11,894 nucleotides of DNA from an uncultured Collinsella sp. (GCA_902465115.1 CABQMC010000031.1:1-11894); one strand, 5' to 3'. Positions 1-6,514 are shown, numbered from the stretch's first letter. The notes: generated by a model not told the origin, from the letters alone. Translations and numbers: made by a program.

Positions 1-1112
1 AGATTCTTGAGGAGAGCGGCGGCGCCAAGAAGATCGCCCAGACCTTCATCGATACCTTTGGGCAGGGTCATTCCAGCTGGGCGCTGGGCATTACCGGTCT
101 GGTTATCGGCACTACGGTGTTCTTTGAGGCCGGCGTGGTCGTTTTGATCCCACTTGCGTTTAGTGTGGCATCGCAGACCAAAAAGTCGACGCTCTACTAC
201 GGCATCGCGCTGCTCGCGGGACTTGCCGCTGGCTATGCGTTTGTGCCGCCATCGGCCGGGTCGGTTCTGGTCGCCGGCACGCTCGGTGTCGACCTGGGTA
301 CCATGATCCTCGTCGGTATCCCTACCGCCTTCATCGCCATGGCGATCGCCGGCGTCATCTGGGGTCGCAACGTGGGCGGTCGCATCTTTACCGATGTTCC
401 GGAGCACTTTACCTCTGCCGAGGGCGCGAGCGACGAAAAGGAGCTTCCCTCCTTTGGCATGGTGCTTGCCATCGTGCTCACGCCGCTTTGTCTGATTTTG
501 CTGGGCACGCTGTCTTCTTATATCCCCATGCCCGCCGAGCTCGCCTCGATTCTCGCCTTCCTGGGCAAGCCGTTCGTCGCTTTGACGCTCGCCACGCTCG
601 TCGCGATGTATCTGCTGGGCGCGCGCCGCGGCTACTCCGGCGCCGAGCTCAAGGCCTTGCTCGACCGCTCTCTTAAGCCCGTCGGCATGATCTTGCTGGT
701 TATCGCTTGCGGCGGCGTCATTCGCTGGATGCTGCAGGACTGCGGCTTGGGCCAGGTTATTGGGCCCATGCTCGAGGCTTCACCGCTACCTTTGGTGGTC
801 GTTGCCTTTTTGATTGCCGTCATGGTGCGTGCCTCTGTTGGCAGCTCCATCGTCGCTATGACCATGGCATCGGGCATTATGGCCGCCATGCCCGCGGTCG
901 CCGGCGCTTCGGTGCTCATGCGTGCCTCCATCTGTCTTGCTATCTGCGGCGGTGCCACGGCCCTCTCGCACGTCAACGATGCCGGTTTTTGGATGTGCTC
1001 CTCGTTCCTGGAGATTGACGAGAAAACCACCCTCAAGTCCTGGACCGTTATGGAGACGCTCATCGGCCTTTCGGGTCTTGCCTGCGCCCTGGTGATTTCG
1101 TTCTTCGCCTAG
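1..1112 (+). CDS. gntP: GntP-family gluconate/sugar-acid permease, C-terminal part (5' end outside window)
   Basis: An open frame runs from the window edge (first full codon at base 3) to TAG at 1110-1112, about 369 residues with no start visible. It is hydrophobic throughout, with many membrane spans. Family resemblance to GntP is clear at both ends: an early segment reading ILEESGGAKKIAQTFIDTFG then a helix with FFEAGVVVLIPLAF, and a C-terminal NDAGFWMCSSFLEI followed by the TLKSWTVMETLIG signature. GntP proteins are inner-membrane proton symporters for gluconate and related sugar acids and have about 440-450 residues, so roughly 75-80 residues are missing upstream. The downstream dehydratase and the distal KDG kinase and aldolase fit hexonate catabolism. 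The exact substrate (gluconate or another aldonate) cannot be read from the sequence. The 107-base gap to the dehydratase allows either cotranscription or an internal promoter. Confidence 0.9.
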   Translation, partial: ILEESGGAKKIAQTFIDTFGQGHSSWALGITGLVIGTTVFFEAGVVVLIPLAFSVASQTKKSTLYYGIALLAGLAAGYAFVPPSAGSVLVAGTLGVDLGTMILVGIPTAFIAMAIAGVIWGRNVGGRIFTDVPEHFTSAEGASDEKELPSFGMVLAIVLTPLCLILLGTLSSYIPMPAELASILAFLGKPFVALTLATLVAMYLLGARRGYSGAELKALLDRSLKPVGMILLVIACGGVIRWMLQDCGLGQVIGPMLEASPLPLVVVAFLIAVMVRASVGSSIVAMTMASGIMAAMPAVAGASVLMRASICLAICGGATALSHVNDAGFWMCSSFLEIDEKTTLKSWTVMETLIGLSGLACALVISFFA

Positions 1113-1135
1113 TTCGCGTAGCTAAGCATCTTCCG

Positions 1136-1197
1136 CCGAGTGCATCGCTCGGTACCCATTTCACCTGATTCATTAACCAACGATTGGTACAACCGTT
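1136..1197 (+). promoter_or_regulatory. Dyads in front of the dehydratase: small hairpin and FadR/FCD-like operator candidate
   Basis: A short hairpin pairs CCGAG (1136-1140) with CTCGG (1148-1152); it has no T-tract. Further on, ACCAA (1176-1180) and TTGGT (1184-1188) form an inverted repeat, and TTGGTACAACC (1184-1194) holds the core GGT-N3-ACC typical of sites bound by FadR/FCD-type GntR regulators. The site ends about a dozen bases before the ribosome binding site, where a bound repressor could block transcription. The FCD regulator at 5590-6279 is the obvious candidate binder. This is inference from the motif alone; the outer bases are only half-symmetric. Confidence 0.3.
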
Positions 1198-1219
1198 CAA
1201 ACCAAAAGAGGAGAGCATT

Positions 1220-2998
1220 ATGGACGAGAAGATCAAGGCACAGATTCAGCAGGAGGCAGCCGACTTGGTTGCCAAGCTGCAGCCGCGTTCCGGCAAGTTT
1301 CGCACCATCAGCCCCGAGATGGACCCGCTGCGTCTGGGCTCTGGCTGGTCCATCGAAGATCTGGACAAGCCGCAGGTCATTATCGAGTCGACGTTCGGCG
1401 ACTCGCACCCGGGTTCTGCCGGTCTGTTTGAGTTGGTCGAGGAGGTCCGTGCCGGCGTTGCCGAGGCTGGCGGTCACGGTGCCCGTTACTTCTGCACCGA
1501 TATCTGCGACGGCGAGGCCCAGGGCCACGACGGCATTAACTACTCGCTGCCCAGCCGCGACATGATCGCCAACATGATCGAGATTCATGCCAAGGCCACC
1601 CCGTTCGACGCCGGCGTCTTTGTCGCCAGCTGCGATAAGGGCCTGCCTGCGAACCTCATGGCCATGGGCCGCATCAACATCCCCTCCATCGTCGTTACCG
1701 GCGGCGTCATGGATGCCGGTCCTGACCTGCTGACCCTGGAGCAGCTCGGCGCGATTTCTGCCCGCTACGAGCGCGGCGAGATTTCCCGCGAGGAGCTTGA
1801 GTTTGCCAAGCACAACGCATGCCCCAGCTGCGGCGCCTGCTCGTTTATGGGCACCGCGTCGACCATGCAGGTTACCGCCGAGGCCCTGGGCCTTATGCTC
1901 CCCGGCACGGCCCTGTTGCCCGCAACCAGCTCCGATCTGCGTGAGTTTGCGCGCGAGGCCGGCCGTCAGTCCGTGTGGCTCTCCGAGCACAACCTGTGTC
2001 CGCGTGACATCGTGACCAAGGAGTCCTTCGAGAACCTCATCATGGTCCACGGCGCCATCTCCGGTTCCACCAACTCGCTGCTGCACATCCCCGCGATCGC
2101 CCGCGAGTTTGGCATCGAGATGTCCGCCGACGACTTCGATCGCCTGCACCGTGGCGCCCACTACCTGCTCAACGTCCGTCCCGCAGGCGAGTGGCCGGCG
2201 CAGTTCTTCTACTATGCGGGTGGCGTGCCGCGCATCATGGAGGAGATCAAGTCGATGCTTCACCTCGATGTCATGACCGTCACCGGCAAGACCCTCGGCG
2301 AAAACCTCGAGGACCTTAAGAACAACGGCTACTACGAGAAGTGCGGCCGCTACTTGGAGAAGTGGAACCTCAAGCGCGAAGACATTATTCGCCCGTTTGA
2401 CCAGGCTTTTGGTACCGACGGCTCTATCGCCATCCTCCACGGCAACCTTGCCCCCGAGGGTGCCGTCGTCAAGCACACCGTCGTTCCGCGCGAGATGTTC
2501 CAGGCCACGCTTAAGGCACGTCCGTTCGACTGCGAGGAGGACGCCATTCACGCCGTCCTGACGCATGAGGTCAAGCCCGGCGATGCCGTTATCATTCGCT
2601 ATGAGGGTCCCAAGGGTTCCGGAATGCCCGAGATGTTCTACACCACTGAGGCTATCGCCAGCGATCCCGAGCTGGGTGCGAGCATTGCCCTGATCACCGA
2701 TGGCCGCTTCTCCGGCGCCTCCAAGGGCCCGGCTATCGGTCACGTTTCGCCCGAGGCTGCCGTGGGCGGCCCGATTGCCCTGATTGAGGAGGGCGACCTT
2801 ATCCAGATCAACATCCCCGAGCGCTCGCTGTCCATCGTGGGCATCGCCGGCAAGGAGATGGAGCCGGCTGAGGTCGACGCCGTCCTGGCCGAGCGCCGAG
2901 CCGCTTGGAAGCCCAAGGCTAATCGCTATACCTCCGGCACGCTCAAGTTCTTTACCGAGCATGCAGTTTCCGCCATTCAGGGTGGCTATATGGAGTAG
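1220..2998 (+). CDS. IlvD/Edd-family dehydratase, probable sugar-acid (gluconate-type) dehydratase
   Basis: The product has 592 residues from ATG 1220, preceded by AGAGGAGAGC as ribosome binding site; the frame is open further upstream, but no better-placed start is seen. Family motifs: SCDK (Cys138), CPSCGAC (Cys201, Cys204, Cys207) and the C-terminal ITDGRFSG (492-499) followed by GPAIGHVSPEA. These are the iron-sulfur and active-site regions of dihydroxy-acid and sugar-acid dehydratases, which lose water from a 2,3-dihydroxy acid to give a 2-keto acid. The PC(N/H)xHL cysteine of many [2Fe-2S] members is replaced: the aligned segment reads HPGSAGL, with Gly65. The protein is longer than typical IlvD (about 560) and sits with a GntP permease rather than with ilv genes, so a hexonate substrate giving KDG is more likely than branched-chain amino acid synthesis. 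Automatic annotation would probably call it ilvD. Confidence 0.85.
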   Translation: MDEKIKAQIQQEAADLVAKLQPRSGKFRTISPEMDPLRLGSGWSIEDLDKPQVIIESTFGDSHPGSAGLFELVEEVRAGVAEAGGHGARYFCTDICDGEAQGHDGINYSLPSRDMIANMIEIHAKATPFDAGVFVASCDKGLPANLMAMGRINIPSIVVTGGVMDAGPDLLTLEQLGAISARYERGEISREELEFAKHNACPSCGACSFMGTASTMQVTAEALGLMLPGTALLPATSSDLREFAREAGRQSVWLSEHNLCPRDIVTKESFENLIMVHGAISGSTNSLLHIPAIAREFGIEMSADDFDRLHRGAHYLLNVRPAGEWPAQFFYYAGGVPRIMEEIKSMLHLDVMTVTGKTLGENLEDLKNNGYYEKCGRYLEKWNLKREDIIRPFDQAFGTDGSIAILHGNLAPEGAVVKHTVVPREMFQATLKARPFDCEEDAIHAVLTHEVKPGDAVIIRYEGPKGSGMPEMFYTTEAIASDPELGASIALITDGRFSGASKGPAIGHVSPEAAVGGPIALIEEGDLIQINIPERSLSIVGIAGKEMEPAEVDAVLAERRAAWKPKANRYTSGTLKFFTEHAVSAIQGGYME

Positions 2999-3041
2999 CG
3001 CCCGCGCGCATCGAATTTCTCCTCTCATAGATGTGCGGCAC

Positions 3042-3078
3042 AAAGAGCCCCGAGTTCAATACGAGCTCGGGGCTCTTT
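3042..3078 (+). terminator. Intrinsic terminator after the dehydratase gene
   Basis: A near-perfect 16-bp stem (3042-3057 with 3063-3078, one G-T pair) has a 5-base loop and ends in a T-run. It lies 43 bases after the stop codon. Because the left arm begins with A residues, it may also work weakly on the opposite strand for the convergent ATPase gene. Confidence 0.85.
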
Positions 3079-3104
3079 TCGTCTAGATTGGGGACGCATG
3101 GCCG

Positions 3105-3227
3105 GACGAAAACAATTTGCGTCTGGTAATAAGCGTACGAAAGCGCAATTTACGTCTTAATTCCGTACGCAAATCAAGACGAAAATCGTTTACGTCTGCT
3201 TTAATCCGTACGAAAACGGTTTTCGTC
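3105..3227. repeat. Array of four operator-like palindromes in a convergent intergenic region
   Basis: Four imperfect copies of an ACGAAAA-N-TTTTCGT dyad lie at 3106-3122, 3137-3155, 3179-3195 and 3210-3226. The last is a perfect palindrome with 8-base arms and a 1-base centre. An extra half-site, GTACGCAAAT, starts at 3165. Centres are 32, 41 and 31 bases apart, close to whole helical turns, so the sites would face the same side of DNA. Linkers share TAAT and a CGTACG/CCGTACG edge. The region lies between the 3' ends of two converging genes, so it is not an obvious promoter operator. No coding potential is seen. Confidence 0.6.
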
Positions 3228-3247
3228 TTGCAGGGCAGTTGCCGTTT

Positions 3248-4339
3248 CTACAGTTCAACTTCCAGTTCGGCTTTGTGCTCGTAGAGGTAGTCGCGCATGT
3301 AGGGGATGGCAAATGAGACCTTGCCGTACGAGGGAGCCTCGATAATCGATTCTCTTAACAGGCGGCTGCGGACGGAACTCACCTGTTGAGGCGTTTTGTT
3401 TAGGGCATCGGCAACCATGCTGGTCGAGCTCGTCTGCCCCAAAGATGCCATGCTCAGCAGATAAGCGATGCACGTGGGCGGAATGCACTGTAGCGCGGGC
3501 TCAATCACCATGGCACAGAAGCGTTCGCGTGCCGTTGCAATGCCGCGCTCGGCTTCTTCTTCTCCAATAATCGGTGTATGTGCGCGTCTCGCCAACTGCC
3601 ATGCGTAGTATCCAACGAGTTGGATCATGAAAGGATAACCTTGCGTTGCCTCGGCAAGTTGGCCGGCAATACCTGGCTGCAACTCCATGCCAGACGCTTC
3701 AATGGTTTCCTCGAGGGAGTACGACACTTCGGCTACTGCCACAGCCTTCAGGTCAAAGGGGAGGGCACGGCGCAAAAACGTAAGTGTCTTTCCGTTGATG
3801 ATGCTTTCAATCATCGAAGGCAGCCCAGCAAAAACAAAGGCGATATCAAGGTCTTCGCCGATAACCTGCTGAATCGCAATGGAGAGCGTTCGGACCTCAT
3901 CGAGCTCTGCGTCTTGAACCTCGTCGAGAGTGATGAGCAGGCCATTTCCATTCTTGGATATTGTCTGTCTCATGGCGTCGCGTAGCGATGGGCCGATTCG
4001 CTCAATATCTATGCTGCCGATGGATATACCAGCTACGGTGGGCTCAAATCTGGCGTGTTTGGCCTGGAATTTGGGCTGCAGCTGTTCGAGAATGCGCTGG
4101 CAAAGTCCCTCGGTTGCGACCTCTTTTATGACCGTCCAGCCACGGCTTTGCGCCAAACGTGAGCACTCGTCAAGGAGGACCGTCTTGCCCGTTCCATGGA
4201 CGCCGGCTATGCGCATTAGGCGCCCAGGGGCACCAGGCCCGTTGGTGAGGCCTTCACTGAATTCTTCAAGTACATCTTCGCGGCCGATAATCGTGGGAGG
4301 TGTTTTACCTGCTGTGGGCTTAAAAGGGTTTGTTTGCAT
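3248..4339 (-). CDS. AAA+ ATPase with C-terminal winged helix (archaeal-type ATPase / Orc1-Cdc6-like fold), function unknown
   Basis: The product has 363 residues from the ATG at 4339, chosen because AAAGGTGG lies 5 bases upstream; a GTG three codons earlier overlaps that site. Order of features: IIGRED box at 17-22, typical of Orc1/Cdc6-like and archaeal ATPase domains; Walker A GVHGTGKT at 46-53; Walker B LLITLDE at 134-140; helical lid; and a C-terminal segment resembling a winged helix (NKTPQQVSSVRSRLLRESII). Such proteins occur alone in bacterial and archaeal genomes and mostly lack assigned roles; some are linked to mobile or defence loci. It has no partner gene here, and its coding sequence looks less GC-rich than its neighbours, which suggests transfer. 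A 20-bp tandem repeat sits just upstream. I do not assign a function. Confidence 0.75.
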   Translation of the reverse strand: MQTNPFKPTAGKTPPTIIGREDVLEEFSEGLTNGPGAPGRLMRIAGVHGTGKTVLLDECSRLAQSRGWTVIKEVATEGLCQRILEQLQPKFQAKHARFEPTVAGISIGSIDIERIGPSLRDAMRQTISKNGNGLLITLDEVQDAELDEVRTLSIAIQQVIGEDLDIAFVFAGLPSMIESIINGKTLTFLRRALPFDLKAVAVAEVSYSLEETIEASGMELQPGIAGQLAEATQGYPFMIQLVGYYAWQLARRAHTPIIGEEEAERGIATARERFCAMVIEPALQCIPPTCIAYLLSMASLGQTSSTSMVADALNKTPQQVSSVRSRLLRESIIEAPSYGKVSFAIPYMRDYLYEHKAELEVEL

Positions 4340-4357
4340 GTGAGCCACCTTTGCTCA

Positions 4358-4397
4358 AGATATAGCAAAGTATAGTGAGATATAGCAACGTATAGCG
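4358..4397 (-). repeat. Two tandem 20-bp repeats upstream of the ATPase gene
   Basis: AGATATAGCAAAGTATAGTG (4358-4377) is followed directly by a second copy at 4378-4397 that differs at two positions. The pair ends 18 bases before the ATPase start codon, just outside its ribosome binding site, and each copy contains a TATAC-like box on the - strand. It is a likely promoter/operator region, perhaps for autoregulation. It also fills most of the 83-base gap to yczE. Confidence 0.55.
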
Positions 4398-4422
4398 CTG
4401 TTCGCGGGTTCTTACGGTGGTG

Positions 4423-5103
4423 CTATTTTCCGAATGCCGCGCGGATAAAGCGCTGGGCGAACAGCTTGTTGGCGACGTTGATGACATGGCCCAGGAACAG
4501 TGCCGAGATGGCGGTCGTGACGCCAAAGCCGCCCAGGTTGTACATAAAGATCAGCGACAACGCGAGCGAGGCGGCGACATGTGAGCAGTCAAACACGACT
4601 TTTACGTCACCAAAGCGGCGTTTAAGCTTTTCGGCAATGACTTGCACCAAGCCGTCGGGCGCGTTGGGGACAACGCCCATGTTGACGACGAGACTTACGC
4701 CAAATGCGGTGACAGCGAGGGAGAGCAGCATGGTCGCAATCTGTGTGGGGAGTGCCGTGGGATGCAGTGGGTTGACCGCCATGAAGAGGTCGGTCAAGCC
4801 GCCAATCAGCGTTGAGAAGAACAACTCGAGCAGGATGCGCGGCTGGAACTCGCTTCGCAAGATGGCTAATTGCGCCACGATGTAGGCGACGTAGGTTGCG
4901 GTGATCCAAAAGCCGAGCGTCTTGCCAGTGAGCATGGATAGGGTTGTGGCAAAGCACGTGAGCGCGGCGACGCCCAGGCCGGATGCCGTCTGGAGACTCA
5001 TACCGAGTGCCAGTACTGCAACGCCCACAAGATACATCAGCATTCTGATGACGGTATGGCACCAGTCGATGTTCTCGCCATGCATGATGATGAGCGGTCG
5101 CAT
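4423..5103 (-). CDS. YczE/YitT-type integral membrane protein (DUF6198-like)
   Basis: The product has 226 residues with five or six hydrophobic segments, the first starting near residue 20 (MLMYLVGVAVLALGMSLQTA, then SGLGVAALTCF). The small-residue-rich first helix, the conserved glycine-rich turns and the VVPNAPDGLVQVI segment resemble the YczE/YyaS membrane family. Transport has been suggested for this family, but no substrate is established. The ATG at 5103 follows AAAGGA about 11 bases upstream. It has an unusually long leader (about 260 bases) holding, in transcript order, a TATACT -10 box, a LacI-type operator, a hairpin and a structured RNA. All of these recur in the kdgK-kdgA operon. 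This suggests that it belongs to the sugar-acid regulon, perhaps moving a sugar acid or a pathway intermediate; that role is inference. Confidence 0.7.
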   Translation of the reverse strand: MRPLIIMHGENIDWCHTVIRMLMYLVGVAVLALGMSLQTASGLGVAALTCFATTLSMLTGKTLGFWITATYVAYIVAQLAILRSEFQPRILLELFFSTLIGGLTDLFMAVNPLHPTALPTQIATMLLSLAVTAFGVSLVVNMGVVPNAPDGLVQVIAEKLKRRFGDVKVVFDCSHVAASLALSLIFMYNLGGFGVTTAISALFLGHVINVANKLFAQRFIRAAFGK

Positions 5104-5130
5104 GTTGCTACCCGTCCTTTCGGTTGTGTG

Positions 5131-5261
5131 AAAAAGCTGACCCGGGCCGGCAAAAGAGGGTTATCGGAGGCACTGCTGCAAAAGCAGAAAAGCCGGCCCC
5201 ACGGTCAGTCGTCTAGGAAGTGTCTCGCTGTGCCGGAATGGGACTAAAGGTCCAACGAGAC
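5131..5261 (-). ncRNA. Structured leader RNA, copy A (upstream of yczE)
   Basis: Read on the - strand: P1 pairs 5256-5261 with 5222-5227 around a loop with AGTCCCATTCCGG. A joining segment TTCCTAGACGACTG follows. P2 then pairs 5203-5208 with 5137-5142 and 5192-5199 with 5144-5151, and encloses an apical hairpin (5183-5187 with 5173-5177) and the single-stranded stretch AGTGCCTCCGATAACC. The same conserved stretches and helices occur at 7363-7492 with different but compensating stem bases, which argues for a functional RNA. P2 is followed after one base by five T residues on the transcript strand (5135-5131), so it has terminator geometry 28 bases before the yczE start. I recognise no known riboswitch class. 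Confidence 0.65.
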
Positions 5262-5282
5262 GGGAAGAAAGCAAATGGCATT

Positions 5283-5340
5283 GCGTGGGCGATAAGATGC
5301 CAAGATGGTAGGGTGCGTCTTAGCATCATATTGCCCACGC
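5283..5340 (-). promoter_or_regulatory. Leader hairpin with invariant 8-base loop, copy C
   Basis: Nested stems: GCGTGGGC (5283-5290) with GCCCACGC (5333-5340), GATGC (5296-5300) with GCATC (5323-5327), and AAGATG (5302-5307) with CGTCTT (5316-5321), closing the loop GTAGGGTG (5308-5315; CACCCTAC on the transcript strand). It directly abuts the operator at 5339-5365 and lies at the 5' end of the predicted yczE transcript. The same architecture is at 8644-8701. One inner pair is C-A as - strand RNA but G-U as + strand RNA, so strand choice rests on promoter placement. Confidence 0.55.
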
Positions 5341-5365
5341 TCAACGAAATCGGTTTCGTTTGAGC
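5339..5365. promoter_or_regulatory. LacI-family operator candidate upstream of yczE
   Basis: The core ACGAAATCGGTTTCGT (5344-5359) is a CG-centred dyad of the LacI/GalR type, extended by GCTCA and TGAGC arms to 5339-5365. The identical 16-mer occurs at 8718-8733 in front of kdgK and lacI. It starts 9 bases downstream of the - strand -10 box, so repressor bound here would overlap the transcription start. The likely binder is the LacI protein at 8834-9856. Confidence 0.6.
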
Positions 5366-5368
5366 CTA

Positions 5369-5374
5369 AGTATA
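5369..5374 (-). promoter_or_regulatory. -10 box of the yczE leader promoter
   Basis: TATACT on the - strand, with a predicted start near 5362. The same hexamer at nearly the same distance from the same operator precedes kdgK (8744-8749). No good -35 hexamer is visible 16-18 bases upstream. Confidence 0.5.
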
Positions 5375-5411
5375 CGACGGGATTTTATTTGCGAAGAGAA
5401 AAACAATAAAA

Positions 5412-5427
5412 AGGTGAACGTTCACCT
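5412..5427. promoter_or_regulatory. Perfect 16-bp palindrome AGGTGAACGTTCACCT
   Basis: This perfect CG-centred dyad lies between the divergent yczE promoter and the GntR gene. It does not match the ACGAAATCGGTTTCGT site, so a different regulator is likely: the FCD protein encoded at 5590 or an unlinked LacI/TetR-type protein. It lies 163 bases before the chosen GntR start. Confidence 0.5.
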
Positions 5428-5450
5428 AATTGCAACAACTCGTTGGCTGT

Positions 5451-5517
5451 AGTTGCGGTGGAATAGTTCCTGTTTTTGCTGCTGAAGGCCTTGAACAGGA
5501 ACTATTCCACCGCAACT
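5451..5517. repeat. Long palindromic repeat, copy 1 (before the GntR gene)
   Basis: Perfect 24-base inverted arms (5451-5474 and 5494-5517) flank a 19-base loop. The arm begins AGTTGCGGTGGAATAG and ends CTGTT. A sister copy at 6294-6360 keeps 20 of the 24 arm bases, and both arms of each copy changed together. This resembles a dispersed REP-like or MITE-like element, not a terminator, since no T-tract follows. An upstream extension of the GntR reading frame runs through it, which is why the later ATG was chosen. Confidence 0.65.
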
Positions 5518-5589
5518 TATGAGGGGGCGGGGGATGCGATAGTATTGCATGGTGGTATTCGACTAACCGAGGACTTATCCGAGGGCTTT

Positions 5590-6279
5590 ATGGAACAGCA
5601 GCATTATCAGAGCCTGCAAGACCAGGCGTACAACGCATTGCGCTCCAAGATCATCTACGCCGAGCTCAAGCCCGGCACGCGCCTTTCGGCGATTGGTCTG
5701 GAAAAAGAGACGGGAATCGGGCGCACGCCCATTCGCGAATCCTTTGTGCGCCTGCGTGAGCAGGAGCTGGTGGAAACGCGTCCCAAAAGCGGCACCTACG
5801 TCTCTAAGATCAGCATGGAACGCGCCGAAAACGCCTGCTTTTTGCGCGAGAAGCTCGAGAGAAGCGTGCTAATTAAATGCTGTTCGGCCACCTCGCCCGA
5901 GCAAAAGCAGCGGCTCGAGCAGATTCTTACCGAGTCCGAGTCACTCGACCATGGCGAAACGCGCCGTTTCTTTGACCTGGATAACCTGTTCCATGAGACA
6001 TGTTTTGAGATTGCCGGTCGTCACATGTTGTGGGATTGGATGAAGAGCATCAACACGCATTTTGAGCGATATAACTGGTTGCGTATGGTGTCGCAGGATC
6101 TGGATTGGGAGCCGATTCGTCGGCAGCATCGCCGGATTCTCGAGGCCATTAAGAGGGGCGATACCGACGCGGCGAGCTATCTGGCAGAGACACACCTGCA
6201 CCTGATGCCCGAAGAGCAAGGTCCGGTTATCGCCTTGCATCCCGACTATTTTGAGCTGTCCAAAGACTCGTTCATCTAA
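5590..6279 (+). CDS. GntR-family transcriptional regulator, FCD (FadR-like) subgroup
   Basis: The product has 229 residues from ATG 5590, with GAGGG four bases upstream; the frame stays open to a TTG at 5476, but that stretch is repeat sequence. The N-terminal winged helix (about residues 8-75) includes LKPGTRLS, GIGRTPIRESFVRL and the wing SGTYVSKI. The C-terminal all-helical FCD ligand domain carries the usual metal/ligand set: Asp131 and His135 (DNLFH), His180 (RRQHRRI) and His202 (AETHLHL). FCD regulators usually sense carboxylates such as sugar acids. With a gluconate-type permease and KDG genes nearby, it is probably a repressor of hexonate or uronate catabolism. It may bind the palindrome at 5412-5427 or the GGT-N3-ACC site at 1184-1194; neither link is shown directly. 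Confidence 0.85.
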   Translation: MEQQHYQSLQDQAYNALRSKIIYAELKPGTRLSAIGLEKETGIGRTPIRESFVRLREQELVETRPKSGTYVSKISMERAENACFLREKLERSVLIKCCSATSPEQKQRLEQILTESESLDHGETRRFFDLDNLFHETCFEIAGRHMLWDWMKSINTHFERYNWLRMVSQDLDWEPIRRQHRRILEAIKRGDTDAASYLAETHLHLMPEEQGPVIALHPDYFELSKDSFI

Positions 6280-6293
6280 TCAATCCCCATATA

Positions 6294-6360
6294 AGTTGCG
6301 GTGAAATAGGGACTGTTTTGCGGCCTAGGTGGCGCAAACAGTCCCTATTTCACCGCAACT
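6294..6360. repeat. Long palindromic repeat, copy 2 (after the GntR gene)
   Basis: Perfect 25-base arms (6294-6318 and 6336-6360) around a 17-base GC-rich loop start 14 bases after the GntR stop codon. The arm begins AGTTGCGGTGAAATAG, and 20 of its first 24 bases match copy 1. It could help stop GntR transcription, but no T-tract follows it. Confidence 0.65.
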
Positions 6361-6385
6361 GCGTTGGGGCGTAACCGGGGCACAA

Positions 6386-6509
6386 AGCTGCGGCACCGCT
6401 TGGAGGAAAAGACCGGAAGCAAGGGTCCATTCCTCCAGACGGCACCGCAGCTGTTTTGGTGGCTCGGCTTTTGTCGAAGTGGCTTAGTTGAGCGCGACGG
6501 CCAGCCGAG
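6386..6509 (+). other. Two adjacent complex hairpins in non-coding DNA
   Basis: Hairpin 1: AGCTGCGG (6386-6393) pairs with CCGCAGCT (6445-6452), enclosing TGGAGGAA (6401-6408) with TTCCTCCA (6430-6437) and GACC (6411-6414) with GGTC (6424-6427). Hairpin 2: CTCGGCT (6463-6469) pairs with AGCCGAG (6503-6509), enclosing GTCG with CGAC. The nearly 390-base stretch between the GntR and aldolase genes (6280-6670) has no convincing gene. It holds the palindromic repeat, these hairpins, the 33-bp hairpin and a terminator. The transcribed strand is not clear for these two hairpins. Confidence 0.4.
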
Positions 6510-6514
6510 TAGGC

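Noticed and set aside
1220..2998. Plain assignment as branched-chain biosynthetic ilvD
   Set aside because: Possible by homology, but the length, the HPGSAGL segment and the permease and KDG context favour a sugar-acid dehydratase; left without a gene symbol.
1109..3043. Very long open frame antisense to the dehydratase gene
   Set aside because: The sense strand encodes a complete family protein with motifs; the antisense product is low-complexity and arises from GC-rich codon bias.
3105..3227. CRISPR-like array
   Set aside because: Units are short, degenerate palindromes with related linkers rather than identical repeats with unique spacers, and no cas gene is near.
5476..5589. Extended N terminus of the GntR regulator from a TTG start
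   Set aside because: The extension translates the palindromic repeat and lacks a ribosome binding site; the family's DNA-binding domain starts right after the ATG at 5590.
6401..6437. GACCGGAAGC within hairpin 1 resembling the SRP RNA tetraloop region
   Set aside because: The flanking bases do not form the conserved SRP helix 8 internal loops, and GGAA is not closed as a tetraloop.
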